Shown here one piece after another: positions 1-6,894 of a stretch of 8,449 nt of DNA. The DNA comes from Prevotellaceae bacterium (lineage in GTDB: Bacteria > Bacteroidota > Bacteroidia > Bacteroidales > UBA932): assembly GCA_031259805.1 (NCBI GenBank), contig JAIRKX010000021.1:1-8449 (forward strand), in the 5' to 3' direction. Below the pieces are notes generated by a model, which ran no database searches, was not told the origin of the DNA, and was given only the letters and a program-made list of their open reading frames with translations. The stretch's first letter is position 1, and each line of letters begins with the position of its first letter. The translations under genes and the position numbers were made by a program.

Positions 1-133
1 AATAGGTTTACTGATGCATCACCGTCCAGACGAACCATGCTTCCGGCGGCCACGATACGCCTCCTGCGCTCCCGGCTTCTCCGTTCGCTGTATGAGAGAT
101 TTATAATTTATAAAAATGAAGCATTATTCATGG
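1..133. other. Window edge, possible tail of an upstream gene
   Basis: No gene can be named here. On the plus strand one frame stays open from base 2 to a TAA at 104-106, and another has a TAG at 3-5, so either could be the end of a gene lying mostly outside the window. The strong plus-strand terminator that follows at 134-166 supports a plus-strand transcript arriving from the left. The peptide read in the longer frame (about 34 residues, rich in Arg, Cys and Pro) does not look like a typical protein end, so the stretch may simply be a 3' untranslated region. Confidence 0.3.
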
Positions 134-166
134 CAGTCGCCCGCGCAAGCGGGCGACTGTTTTTTT
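134..166 (+). terminator. Intrinsic (Rho-independent) terminator
   Basis: Bases 134-144 (CAGTCGCCCGC) pair perfectly with 149-159, giving an 11-base-pair GC-rich stem closed by a GCAA loop, which is a stable GNRA tetraloop. Seven T residues follow at 160-166. No T tract lies on the other side, so it acts on plus-strand transcription coming from the left edge and insulates hisS from it. Confidence 0.93.
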
Positions 167-180
167 GGGGGGGATTTGAC

Positions 181-291
181 AATTGTTAATTGTTAATTCA
201 TTGTTCCCCTACGGGGAAGGCAGGCGGGGGGGTGTCGGTTTTCTATTGATATGGGTGTCCTGCGGACATTGTCAGCTAACAATTAACAATT
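181..291. repeat. Inverted repeat made of AATTAAC heptamers, enclosing small hairpins
   Basis: Bases 181-195 (AATTGTTAATTGTTA) are the exact reverse complement of 277-291, a 15-base inverted repeat. Each arm is two copies of a 7-base unit (AATTGTT, or AATTAAC on the other strand). The 81 bases between hold a perfect hairpin TTCCCC/TAC/GGGGAA at 204-218, a G-rich run at 222-233, and a second hairpin TGTCC/TGC/GGACA at 256-268. There is no gene and no T tract after the arms. The same heptamer returns just before the gene at 7461. Confidence 0.75.
239..269 (+). repeat. Dispersed 31-base repeat, copy 1
   Basis: This block starts with TTTTCTATTGATATG and ends with CGGACAT. It matches the reverse complement of 7182-7212 at 27 of 31 positions, and all four differences are transitions. 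The last part forms the hairpin TGTCC/TGC/GGACA (256-268). Both copies have a GGCGGGGG run on one side and a GTC plus heptamer array on the other, so the shared unit is larger than the 31 bases. I do not recognise it as a named repeat family. Confidence 0.75.
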
Positions 292-301
292 AATGGGGGC
301 T

Positions 302-419
302 TTACGCTTCATCCGTATCCACCAGTTTATTGACAATGGCGTAAATGGCGGATGCAGGCGGCGTGTAGCCACCCGCAGCATCCGTGAGCCCCCTTTCCCT
401 GTAAAAACACTTTTTTCAT
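302..419 (-). other. Doubtful small reading frame, possibly frameshifted
   Basis: On the minus strand an ATG at 419-417 opens a 30-codon frame (start MKKVFLQGKG) that stops at 329-327. The +1 neighbour frame carries a more protein-like segment, LTDAAGGYTPPASAIYAIVN, and continues to a TAA at 304-302. Joining the frames within the G-rich run near 391-396 would give about 38 residues beginning MKKVFLQGKG and ending KLVDTDEA. A weak minus-strand -7-like box (TTATTTTG, plus bases 464-471) lies 44 bases upstream. I recognise no family. It could be a degenerate gene, part of a repeat, or chance; the bias between frames is the only hint of coding. Confidence 0.2.
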
Positions 420-428
420 TTCATGCGC

Positions 429-459
429 TTGGAAAACTCGTGTTTTTCATGTAATTTTG
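429..459 (+). promoter_or_regulatory. Bacteroidota-type promoter of hisS
   Basis: A -33 TTG at 429-431 is followed after exactly 20 bases by a -7 box TAATTTTG at 452-459, which fits the primary-sigma consensus TAnnTTTG of Bacteroidota. Transcription would start near 466. The -7 box overlaps a perfect dyad, ATTTTGC-GT-GCAAAAT (454-469), which could be a protein-binding site or simply mirror a weak divergent -7 element. Confidence 0.7.
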
Positions 460-532
460 CGTGCAAAATAATTAATCACAACATTAACCACGGGTAAGAA
501 CGATGATCGTCTTGCTCCCCACACAAAAGAAT

Positions 533-1894
533 ATGACTAAACCCAGCATCCCCAAAGGCACACGCGATTTTCTGCCGACCGAAACGGCGCGGCGTAATTA
601 TATTTTCGATACCATCCGCAATGTCTACAGGAAATACGGTTATATGCCTATCGAAACGCCTGCTATGGAAAATCTTTCAACCCTGCTTGGCAAGTATGGC
701 GACGAGGGCGATAAATTGTTGTTCAAAATCCTGAATTCGGGCGATGCCTTTGCCGGCATTTCGGCCGACGATTTGGCCCACAGCAATGCCATAGCCATGA
801 AAACCTGTGAAAAAGGATTGCGGTACGATTTGACCGTGCCGTTTGCCCGTTTTGTAGTACAACATCAAAATGAGTTGACGTTTCCCTTCAAACGCTATCA
901 GATTCAGCAGGTATGGCGTGCCGACCGTCCGCAAAAAGGGCGTTACCGCGAATTTTACCAATGCGATGCCGACGTGATAGGAAGCGCGTCGTTGCTCAAC
1001 GAAGTGGAATTGGTACAGATTATCGACGATGTGTTTTCGCAACTGGGGATTCCGGTAACGATCAAAATAAACAATCGTAAAGCGTTGGGCGGCATTGCCG
1101 AAATCATAGGCGAAGCCGACAAACTAACCGACATCACTGTGGCCATTGATAAAATGGATAAAATCGGGCAGGCGGATGTCGAAGCGGAATTGGCTGCAAA
1201 AGGCGTAACAGCGCAGGCGATTGGGCGGTTAAGGCCGATTTTGCAACTATCCGGCAGCAATCGGGACAAGCTGGCCGCATTGCAGCAGATGCTTGCACCG
1301 TCGGCTACCGGACTGGCAGGAGTCGCCGAATTGCAAATGATTATGGATTATCTGCAGGCGTTGTCCATTGCGCAAACTGTTGAGATTGACTTGTCGCTTG
1401 CCCGCGGGCTGAACTATTATACCGGCACTATTTTCGAGGTCAAGGCCCGTGAAGTGGCTATCGGCAGCATCTGCGGCGGCGGTCGCTACGATGATTTGAC
1501 CGGCATCTTTGGGTTGAAAAACATGTCGGGCGTAGGCATTTCGTTTGGCGCCGACCGGATTTACGATGTACTGCTACAACTCAACCTGTTTCCTTCCGCC
1601 ACGTCCGAAAGCGCCCGCGTGCTGTTTTTCAATCTCGGCGAGGCAGGCGAACAGCAAGCCCTGCAATATGTGCAACAACTGCGTCGGCAGGGCGTCATTA
1701 CCGAAATGTATCCCGATAGCCACAAACTGAAAAAACAATTTGAATACGCCGACCGGCGCGGCATTCCGTTTGCTGCCATTATCGGCGAAGAGGAAGTGAA
1801 AAACGGCGTCATAACGCTCAAAAACCTGATCAGCGGCGAGCAACAAAACGTGTCGTTCGAGCGCTTAGTGGATACAATATCAGGGACGAAGTAG
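533..1894 (+). CDS. hisS: Histidyl-tRNA synthetase
   Basis: This cytoplasmic class II aminoacyl-tRNA synthetase joins histidine to tRNA-His using ATP. The start at 533 gives 453 residues beginning MTKPSIPKGTRDF, the usual N-terminus of Bacteroidales HisRS; the upstream ATG at 503 would add ten residues that do not resemble the family. Visible landmarks (numbered from 533) are motif 1 around 36-50 (YGYMPIETPAME), the RYDLT segment at 97-101, motif 2 around 120-150 with RADRPQKGRYREFYQCD, the histidine-specific LARGLNYYTG near 289-298, GGGRYDDL near 315, motif 3 GVGISFGADRI near 333-343, and a C-terminal anticodon-binding domain from about 361 with HKLKKQFEYADRRGIP. Everything needed appears intact. 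It has its own promoter and no neighbour on the same strand close enough to suggest an operon; no clear terminator follows. Confidence 0.97.
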   Translation: MTKPSIPKGTRDFLPTETARRNYIFDTIRNVYRKYGYMPIETPAMENLSTLLGKYGDEGDKLLFKILNSGDAFAGISADDLAHSNAIAMKTCEKGLRYDLTVPFARFVVQHQNELTFPFKRYQIQQVWRADRPQKGRYREFYQCDADVIGSASLLNEVELVQIIDDVFSQLGIPVTIKINNRKALGGIAEIIGEADKLTDITVAIDKMDKIGQADVEAELAAKGVTAQAIGRLRPILQLSGSNRDKLAALQQMLAPSATGLAGVAELQMIMDYLQALSIAQTVEIDLSLARGLNYYTGTIFEVKAREVAIGSICGGGRYDDLTGIFGLKNMSGVGISFGADRIYDVLLQLNLFPSATSESARVLFFNLGEAGEQQALQYVQQLRRQGVITEMYPDSHKLKKQFEYADRRGIPFAAIIGEEEVKNGVITLKNLISGEQQNVSFERLVDTISGTK

Positions 1895-2081
1895 CGCCGT
1901 TGTCTTGGCCACAATAAATAAAAATCACAAATTAACATTCCGTTTGTCCACAGAGGGGCTTGCCGCTACCACACATGAAAACAATGGATTATTGTTCAAA
2001 TTTCAGCTAAAAAAACGACTGCTATTAAGGTATCAATATTAAATTCTCTTTGAAAGTAGCCCATACCGTTTAACTTTTAAG

Positions 2082-2089
2082 TATTTTTG
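2082..2089 (+). promoter_or_regulatory. Possible -7 box for the recombinase gene
   Basis: TATTTTTG fits TAnnTTTG and lies 29 bases before the ATG at 2119, in an AT-rich leader. No TTG is found at the 20-base spacing seen for the other promoters in the window, so this promoter would be weaker or differently controlled. The rest of the 1895-2118 gap shows neither a gene nor a convincing hairpin. Confidence 0.4.
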
Positions 2090-2118
2090 TAGTCGTAAAC
2101 TTTTTTTAATTAAAAATT

Positions 2119-2922
2119 ATGATAGTAAATTTTCTACGATTTCTTGAAAATAATGGGCTTACTAAGGAGACGATTAAATCGTATGTTTGGACGGTTAACC
2201 ATTTCACTGCGCATTATGAAACGTTTGACAAGGAAAACCTTTTAGCATATAAGATATACTTGATGGAGCACTTCAGACCGCGCACCGTTAATTTGCGGCT
2301 GCATGGGTTGAACAAGTATCTCGAATTTATCAAAAAGGATAAACTGAAGGTGCGATGTATAAAAGTCCAGCCTAAAAATTTCATCGAAAATGTAGTGAGC
2401 AATGCCGATTACCGGTTTCTGAAAGCCCGATTGAAAAATGATGGCCAGATGGAATGGTATTTCGTGATCTGGTTTTTGGCCGCTACAGGAGCGCGTATCA
2501 GTGAACTGCTACAAATCAAAGCGGAGCATATTGACATTGGCTATTTGGATCTATACACGAAAGGCGGAAAGATACGTCGGATTTATATTCCGAAAATATT
2601 ACGTGAAGAAGCCTCCAAATGGTTGGTAAGAAAAGCGATTACTTCAGGGTATATTTTTCTCAATCAAGACGGTGAATTGCTTAGTGCAAGAGGCGTTGCT
2701 CAACGGCTCAAGTTTTTTGCAAAACGATACGATTTGAACGAAAAGGTGATTTACCCGCATTCGTTTCGCCACCGGTTTGCCAAAAACTTTTTGGAGAAAT
2801 ACAACGACGTAACCCTTTTGGCCGATCTAATGGGACACGAAAGCATTGAAACAACACGGATTTATCTACGTAAAACATCCTTAGAACAACAACGGATCGT
2901 CGATACGGTGGTAACGTGGTAG
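2119..2922 (+). CDS. Tyrosine-type site-specific recombinase/integrase
   Basis: This 267-residue protein should cut and rejoin DNA at specific sites through a 3'-phosphotyrosine link. The N-terminal part (about 1-85) is a SAM-like core-binding domain; the catalytic domain runs from about 95 to 265. The full catalytic set is visible: Arg126 in ATGARISEL, Lys148 in YTKGGKIRR, His214 and Arg217 in YPHSFRHRF, His240 in LMGHESIE, and Tyr249 in TTRIYLR. It is at the short end for the family, nearer to XerC/D-like or small stand-alone recombinases than to large conjugative-element integrases. It is clearly AT-richer than the genes on either side (about 38% G+C in one sampled line against about 63% in a line of the outer membrane gene), which suggests transfer. 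No excision gene, tRNA or phage gene is nearby. Possible roles are integrase of a lost element or DNA invertase for a phase-variable locus; the sequence does not decide. Confidence 0.92.
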   Translation: MIVNFLRFLENNGLTKETIKSYVWTVNHFTAHYETFDKENLLAYKIYLMEHFRPRTVNLRLHGLNKYLEFIKKDKLKVRCIKVQPKNFIENVVSNADYRFLKARLKNDGQMEWYFVIWFLAATGARISELLQIKAEHIDIGYLDLYTKGGKIRRIYIPKILREEASKWLVRKAITSGYIFLNQDGELLSARGVAQRLKFFAKRYDLNEKVIYPHSFRHRFAKNFLEKYNDVTLLADLMGHESIETTRIYLRKTSLEQQRIVDTVVTW

Positions 2923-3035
2923 CGTGCCTGCGGGAATGTAAACAGGGATTGCATCCCCCTGTTTTCCTGTTCCCAATGTGCCCAATACCCTCCGCAGAAA
3001 CGCGCTGCGCTTTACGTTTCACGCCGCAGGCATGC
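2922..3035. repeat. 12-base inverted repeat just after the recombinase gene
   Basis: GCGTGCCTGCGG at 2922-2933 matches the reverse complement of 3024-3035 (CCGCAGGCATGC) at 11 of 12 positions. The first arm starts at the last base of the recombinase stop codon and the second ends about 15 bases before the -33 region of the AraC-type gene. The 90 bases between contain no Bacteroidota-type promoter that I can see on either strand. It may be a recombinase site, a regulator site, or chance. Confidence 0.45.
2940..2965 (+). terminator. Weak hairpin terminator candidate after the recombinase
   Basis: AAACAGGG (2940-2947) pairs perfectly with CCCTGTTT (2957-2964) around a 9-base loop. The T run after the hairpin is short because most of it is used in the stem, and the next bases are TCCTGTTCCC. 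Its place 18 bases after the stop codon makes termination reasonable, but the form is not ideal. Confidence 0.4.
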
Positions 3036-3049
3036 TTCTCGCAATATTA

Positions 3050-3081
3050 TTTCTCCGATATGAATAATTTTTCTAATTTTG
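3050..3081 (+). promoter_or_regulatory. Promoter of the AraC-type regulator operon
   Basis: A perfect -7 box TAATTTTG lies at 3074-3081. A TTTC at 3050-3053 sits 20 bases upstream, one mismatch from the -33 TTTG, at the same spacing as in the hisS promoter. Transcription would start near 3088, leaving a leader of about 13 bases before the ATG at 3101. Confidence 0.6.
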
Positions 3082-3100
3082 CAACCTAAACTTGTTTACA

Positions 3101-4006
3101 ATGGGCCATACAATGTCGATAGAAAACTGCAACATATTTTCGCTGGAAGAAAACGAACAACTGATACCCGGAGGCGTTACCAACTTTTTATTATCGGACT
3201 CCAACGGGCTACCAGTACTCCCGCCGGAACACTATTCTGTGAAACCAAACCTGCCGTTCTTTTTCAACGGCCTGCTGATGGGCATCTGCGTGAAAGGCGA
3301 AGCCTCGGTCAGTATCAACTTTAAACAATACACGCTAAAGGCCAACTCCACACTGATTGTACAGCCATCGCTGGTATGCCGGATCGAGAAGCAAACGGAC
3401 GACTTTGCGTTCGAAGGCTTTTTCTTTTCGTTCAATTTCTTCGTAGGTCTGGTGCTGCCTGCCGATTTCAAAGCCCTCTTGCAGATTGGCCGGCACCCAT
3501 GCATGGAGATAGGAGAGGCCGACATGACCGTCTTGCGGGGCTACTACCACAACCTCGTCGAACGCTATCGGCAGACGCAACTGGCGTACCGCGTACAAAT
3601 CATGCGGGGGATTCTTTACGCCATGCTCCTCTACATCGTATCGCTCTACAAAGACAATGAAATCGTCCGCTATTCGGGCACACAGACGCGGCAGGAAGAA
3701 ATAACCGCCAAATTTATGACCCTGCTGAACGACCATTACAAAACCAATCGGACGGTGGCGTTCTACGCCAATAAATTATGCATCAGCAGTAAATATCTAT
3801 CGCAAGTCATCAAAATAACGACCGGACGACCGGTGTTGCAATGGATCACCGACCGGGTGATTAGTCAGGCCAAACTGCTACTCCGAACCACCAGCATGTC
3901 GGCCTTTCAGGTGGCCGACGAACTGAATTTCCCCAACCCGTCATTCTTCGGGCAATTCTTTAAGAAACACACCGGCACGACGCCATACAAATTCCGCCGC
4001 TCCTGA
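3101..4006 (+). CDS. AraC-family transcriptional regulator
   Basis: This 301-residue cytoplasmic DNA-binding protein has an N-terminal sensing half (about 1-190) with the spaced beta-strand character of a cupin-like AraC ligand domain, and a C-terminal AraC DNA-binding domain (about 199-301). The first helix-turn-helix is near 218-242 (VAFYANKLCISSKYLSQVI); the second is near 265-299 with QVADELNFPNPSFFGQFFKK and the family ending GTTPYKFR. The ATG at 3101 is chosen because it follows the promoter closely; a TTG at 3092 is less likely and an ATG at 3113 remains possible. Its TGA overlaps the ATG of the outer membrane protein gene, so the two are probably co-transcribed and translationally coupled. 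Such regulators usually act on adjacent genes, so the likely target is this operon; the inducer cannot be read from the sequence. Confidence 0.93.
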   Translation: MGHTMSIENCNIFSLEENEQLIPGGVTNFLLSDSNGLPVLPPEHYSVKPNLPFFFNGLLMGICVKGEASVSINFKQYTLKANSTLIVQPSLVCRIEKQTDDFAFEGFFFSFNFFVGLVLPADFKALLQIGRHPCMEIGEADMTVLRGYYHNLVERYRQTQLAYRVQIMRGILYAMLLYIVSLYKDNEIVRYSGTQTRQEEITAKFMTLLNDHYKTNRTVAFYANKLCISSKYLSQVIKITTGRPVLQWITDRVISQAKLLLRTTSMSAFQVADELNFPNPSFFGQFFKKHTGTTPYKFRRS

Positions 4007-6480
4007 TGCCCGTTTTGTATTCGGCCCAACGTCTATGTGGCGCCACCATCCTCGCGATGCTGGTATTAACCGTCGCAGCGCAGGCGGCGCCATTCGACTG
4101 CCCGCCGGACAAACCGCAGATTTCCGGCATGGTCAACGACGTAACAAACGGCAAACCGCTGGAATATGTATCGGTCGTACTCCTCAACAACCGGCGCATG
4201 ACGGTTACCGCAACCGTAACCGACGAAAAAGGACGCTTTACCCTGACCGACATTCCCGAAGGAACATATATCCTGAAAGCATCGTTTGTAGGCTATACCG
4301 AACGGAATATCGAAGTAGCCGTAGACGGGTCGATCGGCGATATCCGGCTATCGCCCATAACCCTTGCCACCGAAAGTAAACGGCTGAACGAAGTAGTCGT
4401 CGCCGTCGAAAAAAGCATGATCGAACATCATATTGACAAGATCGTAATCAACGTCGCCGACTATATCGGGAGCGAAGGCGGTAACGTGGTCGACATCCTG
4501 CGCAAAATCGCCGGCATTACGGTCGACAACGACGGCAATGTATCACTCAACGGCCAGCCGGCGGCCATTTACATCGACGGACGACCGTCGAACCTCTCGA
4601 AGATGGACTTGCTGAACATGCTCTATTTTATCGAAGCATCGGAAATCGACAAGGTAGAAATCATCCAGAACCCGTCGGCCAAATACGACGCCGCCGGCGG
4701 GAACGCCATCATCAACATCATTACGAAGAAAAACACCCTGAACGGCTGGAGCGGATCGGTACAAGCCGGCGGCGGCCTGTACCCCGACGTCCGCGACCTC
4801 CTCAACGGCAACGGCGGCCTGACCATCAACTATCGCAACAAATGGCTCAACACATCCGTGAATGCCGGATTACGTAACGACCGCCGGTTTAGCCGCTACG
4901 AAGCCGACATGGAATTTGGCGACATCCGCCAGCATCAGTACCGCTACGGCGAAACGAAAAACACCGGACAGTCGGCGAAGATGACGACGAACTTTTTCAT
5001 CGACTCCAAAAACATCGTCGGATTCATCCTCTCCGGCGGATGGAATCGCACGGAAGAAGGAACGGACGAAGAGCATTCCTTTACGGAAAACTACACCGCC
5101 GGACGCCTGACCGAACGTTCCACCGGCGTCGACCATACGGATAACCACCTGACAAATTATTCGGCGAATGCCAACTACCAGCATATCTTTAAAGAAAACG
5201 CGCACGACCTGCTCGTCAACATCGACGTGATGCAATACCGGACGCAGCCGTGGAGCCGCCATGAAAACCGCTTCTACAATGCCGCGGGCGACAGCATGGC
5301 CCTTCCCCGTATTTGGCAAAATACAGCGTGGCAACACGTCGACGTATCGTCGGCGAAGGTCGACTACATCCGCCCGTTAGGACGCAAAGCCACGCTCGAA
5401 GCCGGTGGCAAGCTGTCGCAAACGACCACCGACAACAGCCTGCTGTATGAACATTGGAACCAATCAGCATGGCAACAAGACGAAGCGCAGAGCAACGACT
5501 TCCGCTATCGCGAACGCATCGGAGCAATATATGCGTCGGTAGGTGCGACGCTCTCGAAAAAATGGCAGGCGAAGGCCGGCCTGCGATGGGAAAACACATG
5601 GAGTAGCGGCGACTGGCGCCTCGTCAACGGCGGCGATACAACCACCGGCCAGCGCTACAACAACCTGTTTCCGACAGCCTACATCGGCTATACACATTCG
5701 ATGGAACAATCGCTGTCGCTATCGTATGCCATGCGCATCCGGCGCCCCGACTACGGCTCGCTCAACCCGTTCCGTCGTTACGCCAACTACTACACCTATT
5801 CCGAAGGCAATCCGCGCCTGCGACCGCAATATTCGCATACGCTGAATGTCGGCTACCGCTACGAAAAATTCAACGCCAACCTTTACCTGCAACGCGCCAC
5901 GCAAGTAATCTCCGAAGAAACAACCGTCGACACCACATCGCAGGCCGGCTATCCGGTAACCGCCCACACCTATGGCAACTTCGGACAAACGACCTTCGCC
6001 GGACTGACCACCTCGTGGTCGAACCTGTTTCCGACCGTCTGGTGGTCGTTCAACCTCTACGTAAGCGGCCTGTACGTCGCCTCCTCGTCCGCCGACGCCT
6101 ACCGCAACAACGGCTGGTTCGGCAACCTCTACATGGAAAACACCTTCTACATCGGCAAAACATGGCGCGCCGAACTCACCGGCAACGCCCAAAGCCTCAT
6201 GCCCTACGCCTACTATCGGATAGCAGGCAGCTACTCCCTGTCCGCCGGCCTGCGCAAAACCCTCTGGAATCACAAAGCCTCCCTCTCCCTCTATATCGAC
6301 GACCTCTTCGACAGCCAACGCTCCCACGTCCTGACCAACCGCAACGGCCAACGCATCGAAATACACAACACATGGAGCAGCCGCCAAATCCGCCTCTCGT
6401 TCAGCTACCGCTTCCGACAAGCCCTCAAACCCCGCGAACGCATCGGCGATACCGAAGAACAGAATAGAATGAGAAATTAA
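4006..6480 (+). CDS. TonB-dependent-receptor-like outer membrane beta-barrel protein
   Basis: This 824-residue protein should sit in the outer membrane. Residues 1-27 form a signal peptide with a good signal peptidase I site (AQA, then APFDC). Residues about 39-125 match a carboxypeptidase-regulatory-like domain (ISGMVNDVTNGKPLEYVSVVLL through GTYILKASFVGY), the usual N-terminal addition in Bacteroidota receptors. Residues about 130-245 are a plug domain with LRKIAGITVDNDGNVSLNG, IYIDGRP and GGNAIINIITKKN. The rest is a barrel rich in alternating aromatic residues, ending near 803 with RQIRLSFSYRF, followed by an unusual charged tail of 21 residues. It most resembles the 'outer membrane beta-barrel family' receptors rather than SusC: it is shorter than SusC (about 1000 residues) and no SusD-like gene follows. 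The substrate is unknown. It overlaps the regulator by one base and is probably under its control. The last few hundred bases are notably C-rich. Confidence 0.93.
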   Translation: MPVLYSAQRLCGATILAMLVLTVAAQAAPFDCPPDKPQISGMVNDVTNGKPLEYVSVVLLNNRRMTVTATVTDEKGRFTLTDIPEGTYILKASFVGYTERNIEVAVDGSIGDIRLSPITLATESKRLNEVVVAVEKSMIEHHIDKIVINVADYIGSEGGNVVDILRKIAGITVDNDGNVSLNGQPAAIYIDGRPSNLSKMDLLNMLYFIEASEIDKVEIIQNPSAKYDAAGGNAIINIITKKNTLNGWSGSVQAGGGLYPDVRDLLNGNGGLTINYRNKWLNTSVNAGLRNDRRFSRYEADMEFGDIRQHQYRYGETKNTGQSAKMTTNFFIDSKNIVGFILSGGWNRTEEGTDEEHSFTENYTAGRLTERSTGVDHTDNHLTNYSANANYQHIFKENAHDLLVNIDVMQYRTQPWSRHENRFYNAAGDSMALPRIWQNTAWQHVDVSSAKVDYIRPLGRKATLEAGGKLSQTTTDNSLLYEHWNQSAWQQDEAQSNDFRYRERIGAIYASVGATLSKKWQAKAGLRWENTWSSGDWRLVNGGDTTTGQRYNNLFPTAYIGYTHSMEQSLSLSYAMRIRRPDYGSLNPFRRYANYYTYSEGNPRLRPQYSHTLNVGYRYEKFNANLYLQRATQVISEETTVDTTSQAGYPVTAHTYGNFGQTTFAGLTTSWSNLFPTVWWSFNLYVSGLYVASSSADAYRNNGWFGNLYMENTFYIGKTWRAELTGNAQSLMPYAYYRIAGSYSLSAGLRKTLWNHKASLSLYIDDLFDSQRSHVLTNRNGQRIEIHNTWSSRQIRLSFSYRFRQALKPRERIGDTEEQNRMRN

Positions 6481-6523
6481 CGCGAGAGGACGTTCAACTC
6501 ATCACAGCAACGGAAATAACCCC

Positions 6524-6607
6524 CCCAAAAAACAATTGACTATTTAAAAATGTAGGAGGTAGGATGTATGATGTATGATGCCCAAAAAACAATTGACTAT
6601 TTAAAAA
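6524..6607. repeat. 27-base direct repeat around a heptamer array
   Basis: Bases 6524-6550 and 6581-6607 are identical (CCC, six A, CAATTGAC, TATTTAAAAA). The 30 bases between are two bases plus four units of a 7-base pattern: TAGGAGG, TAGGATG, TATGATG, TATGATG (6553-6580). The structure fits a 57-base duplication, or insertion of the array with duplication of its target. It begins 44 bases after the outer membrane gene. No terminator for that gene is visible here. Confidence 0.8.
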
Positions 6608-6623
6608 AAGATGCTTACATTTG
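6593..6623 (+). promoter_or_regulatory. Bacteroidota-type promoter inside the repeat region
   Basis: TTG at 6593-6595, then exactly 20 bases, then TACATTTG at 6616-6623, followed by C. This is as good as the hisS promoter and has the same spacing. The TTG belongs to the second copy of the 27-base repeat. Transcription would start near 6630 and run toward the small reading frame at 6645 and the tandem repeats, so a short transcript or small RNA is possible. Confidence 0.55.
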
Positions 6624-6644
6624 CATTTCAAACATCGAAAAGGA

Positions 6645-6758
6645 ATGAATACATCGAAACATCCGGCTATGCCTGCTTCGCCTCCCTCGAACGCCGAAGC
6701 GATGCCGTATTTTTTGATATCTAATTCTACCCCCCCCAACTCACTGACGACAAGTTAA
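6645..6758 (+). CDS. Small hypothetical reading frame, 37 codons
   Basis: An ATG about 15 bases after the expected transcription start opens a 37-residue frame, beginning MNTSKHPAMPASPPSNAEAM and ending at TAA 6756-6758. The peptide is rich in Pro, Ser and Ala, with no signal peptide, membrane segment or known motif. The promoter just upstream is the best argument for it. The bases could equally be a non-coding RNA or part of a dispersed repeat. I do not recognise it. Confidence 0.25.
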   Translation: MNTSKHPAMPASPPSNAEAMPYFLISNSTPPNSLTTS

Positions 6759-6894
6759 TTGCAGCGGCATTATCTCCGCAGGCCTTACAGGACAAGGCAT
6801 ACCACGAAGTAATATATACACATCCGGCAGCTCCTTCTACGCCGACTTCGTACATTTATACATACAACATATCATTTTCTCCCTTGCCAGAGGA
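6748..6894 (+). pseudogene. Possible decayed coding fragment
   Basis: A frame without any ATG stays open from just after a TGA (6745-6747) to TAG at 6895-6897. Its middle part reads GIISAGLTGQGIPRSNIYTS and then GSSFYADFVHLYIQ, which looks more like ordinary protein than the surroundings. The end runs into the first tandem repeat unit. I cannot assign a family, and an open stretch of 49 codons may occur by chance. Confidence 0.15.

Noticed and set aside
503..532. Upstream start codon for hisS at 503
   Set aside because: It adds ten residues (MIVLLPTQKN) not found in the family; the ATG at 533 yields the usual N-terminus.
2119..2922. Integrase of an intact mobile element
   Set aside because: No tRNA, excisionase, relaxase, phage or transposase gene is found in the window, and no paired direct repeats that would serve as attachment sites were seen around it.
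3092..3100. TTG start for the AraC-type gene at 3092
   Set aside because: It is a rare start lying almost at the expected transcription start; the ATG at 3101 follows within three codons.
5719..6420. 233-codon minus-strand open frame inside the outer membrane protein gene
   Set aside because: It is a shadow of the GC-rich third positions of the plus-strand gene, which has a clear signal peptide, plug and barrel.
4006..6480. SusC-type receptor of a polysaccharide utilisation locus
   Set aside because: The protein is shorter than SusC, and no SusD-like or glycan-active enzyme gene is adjacent.
6494..6739. 81-codon minus-strand open frame across the direct repeat
   Set aside because: It starts with TTG, repeats NSQLFFG because it translates both copies of the 27-base repeat, and opposes a good plus-strand promoter.
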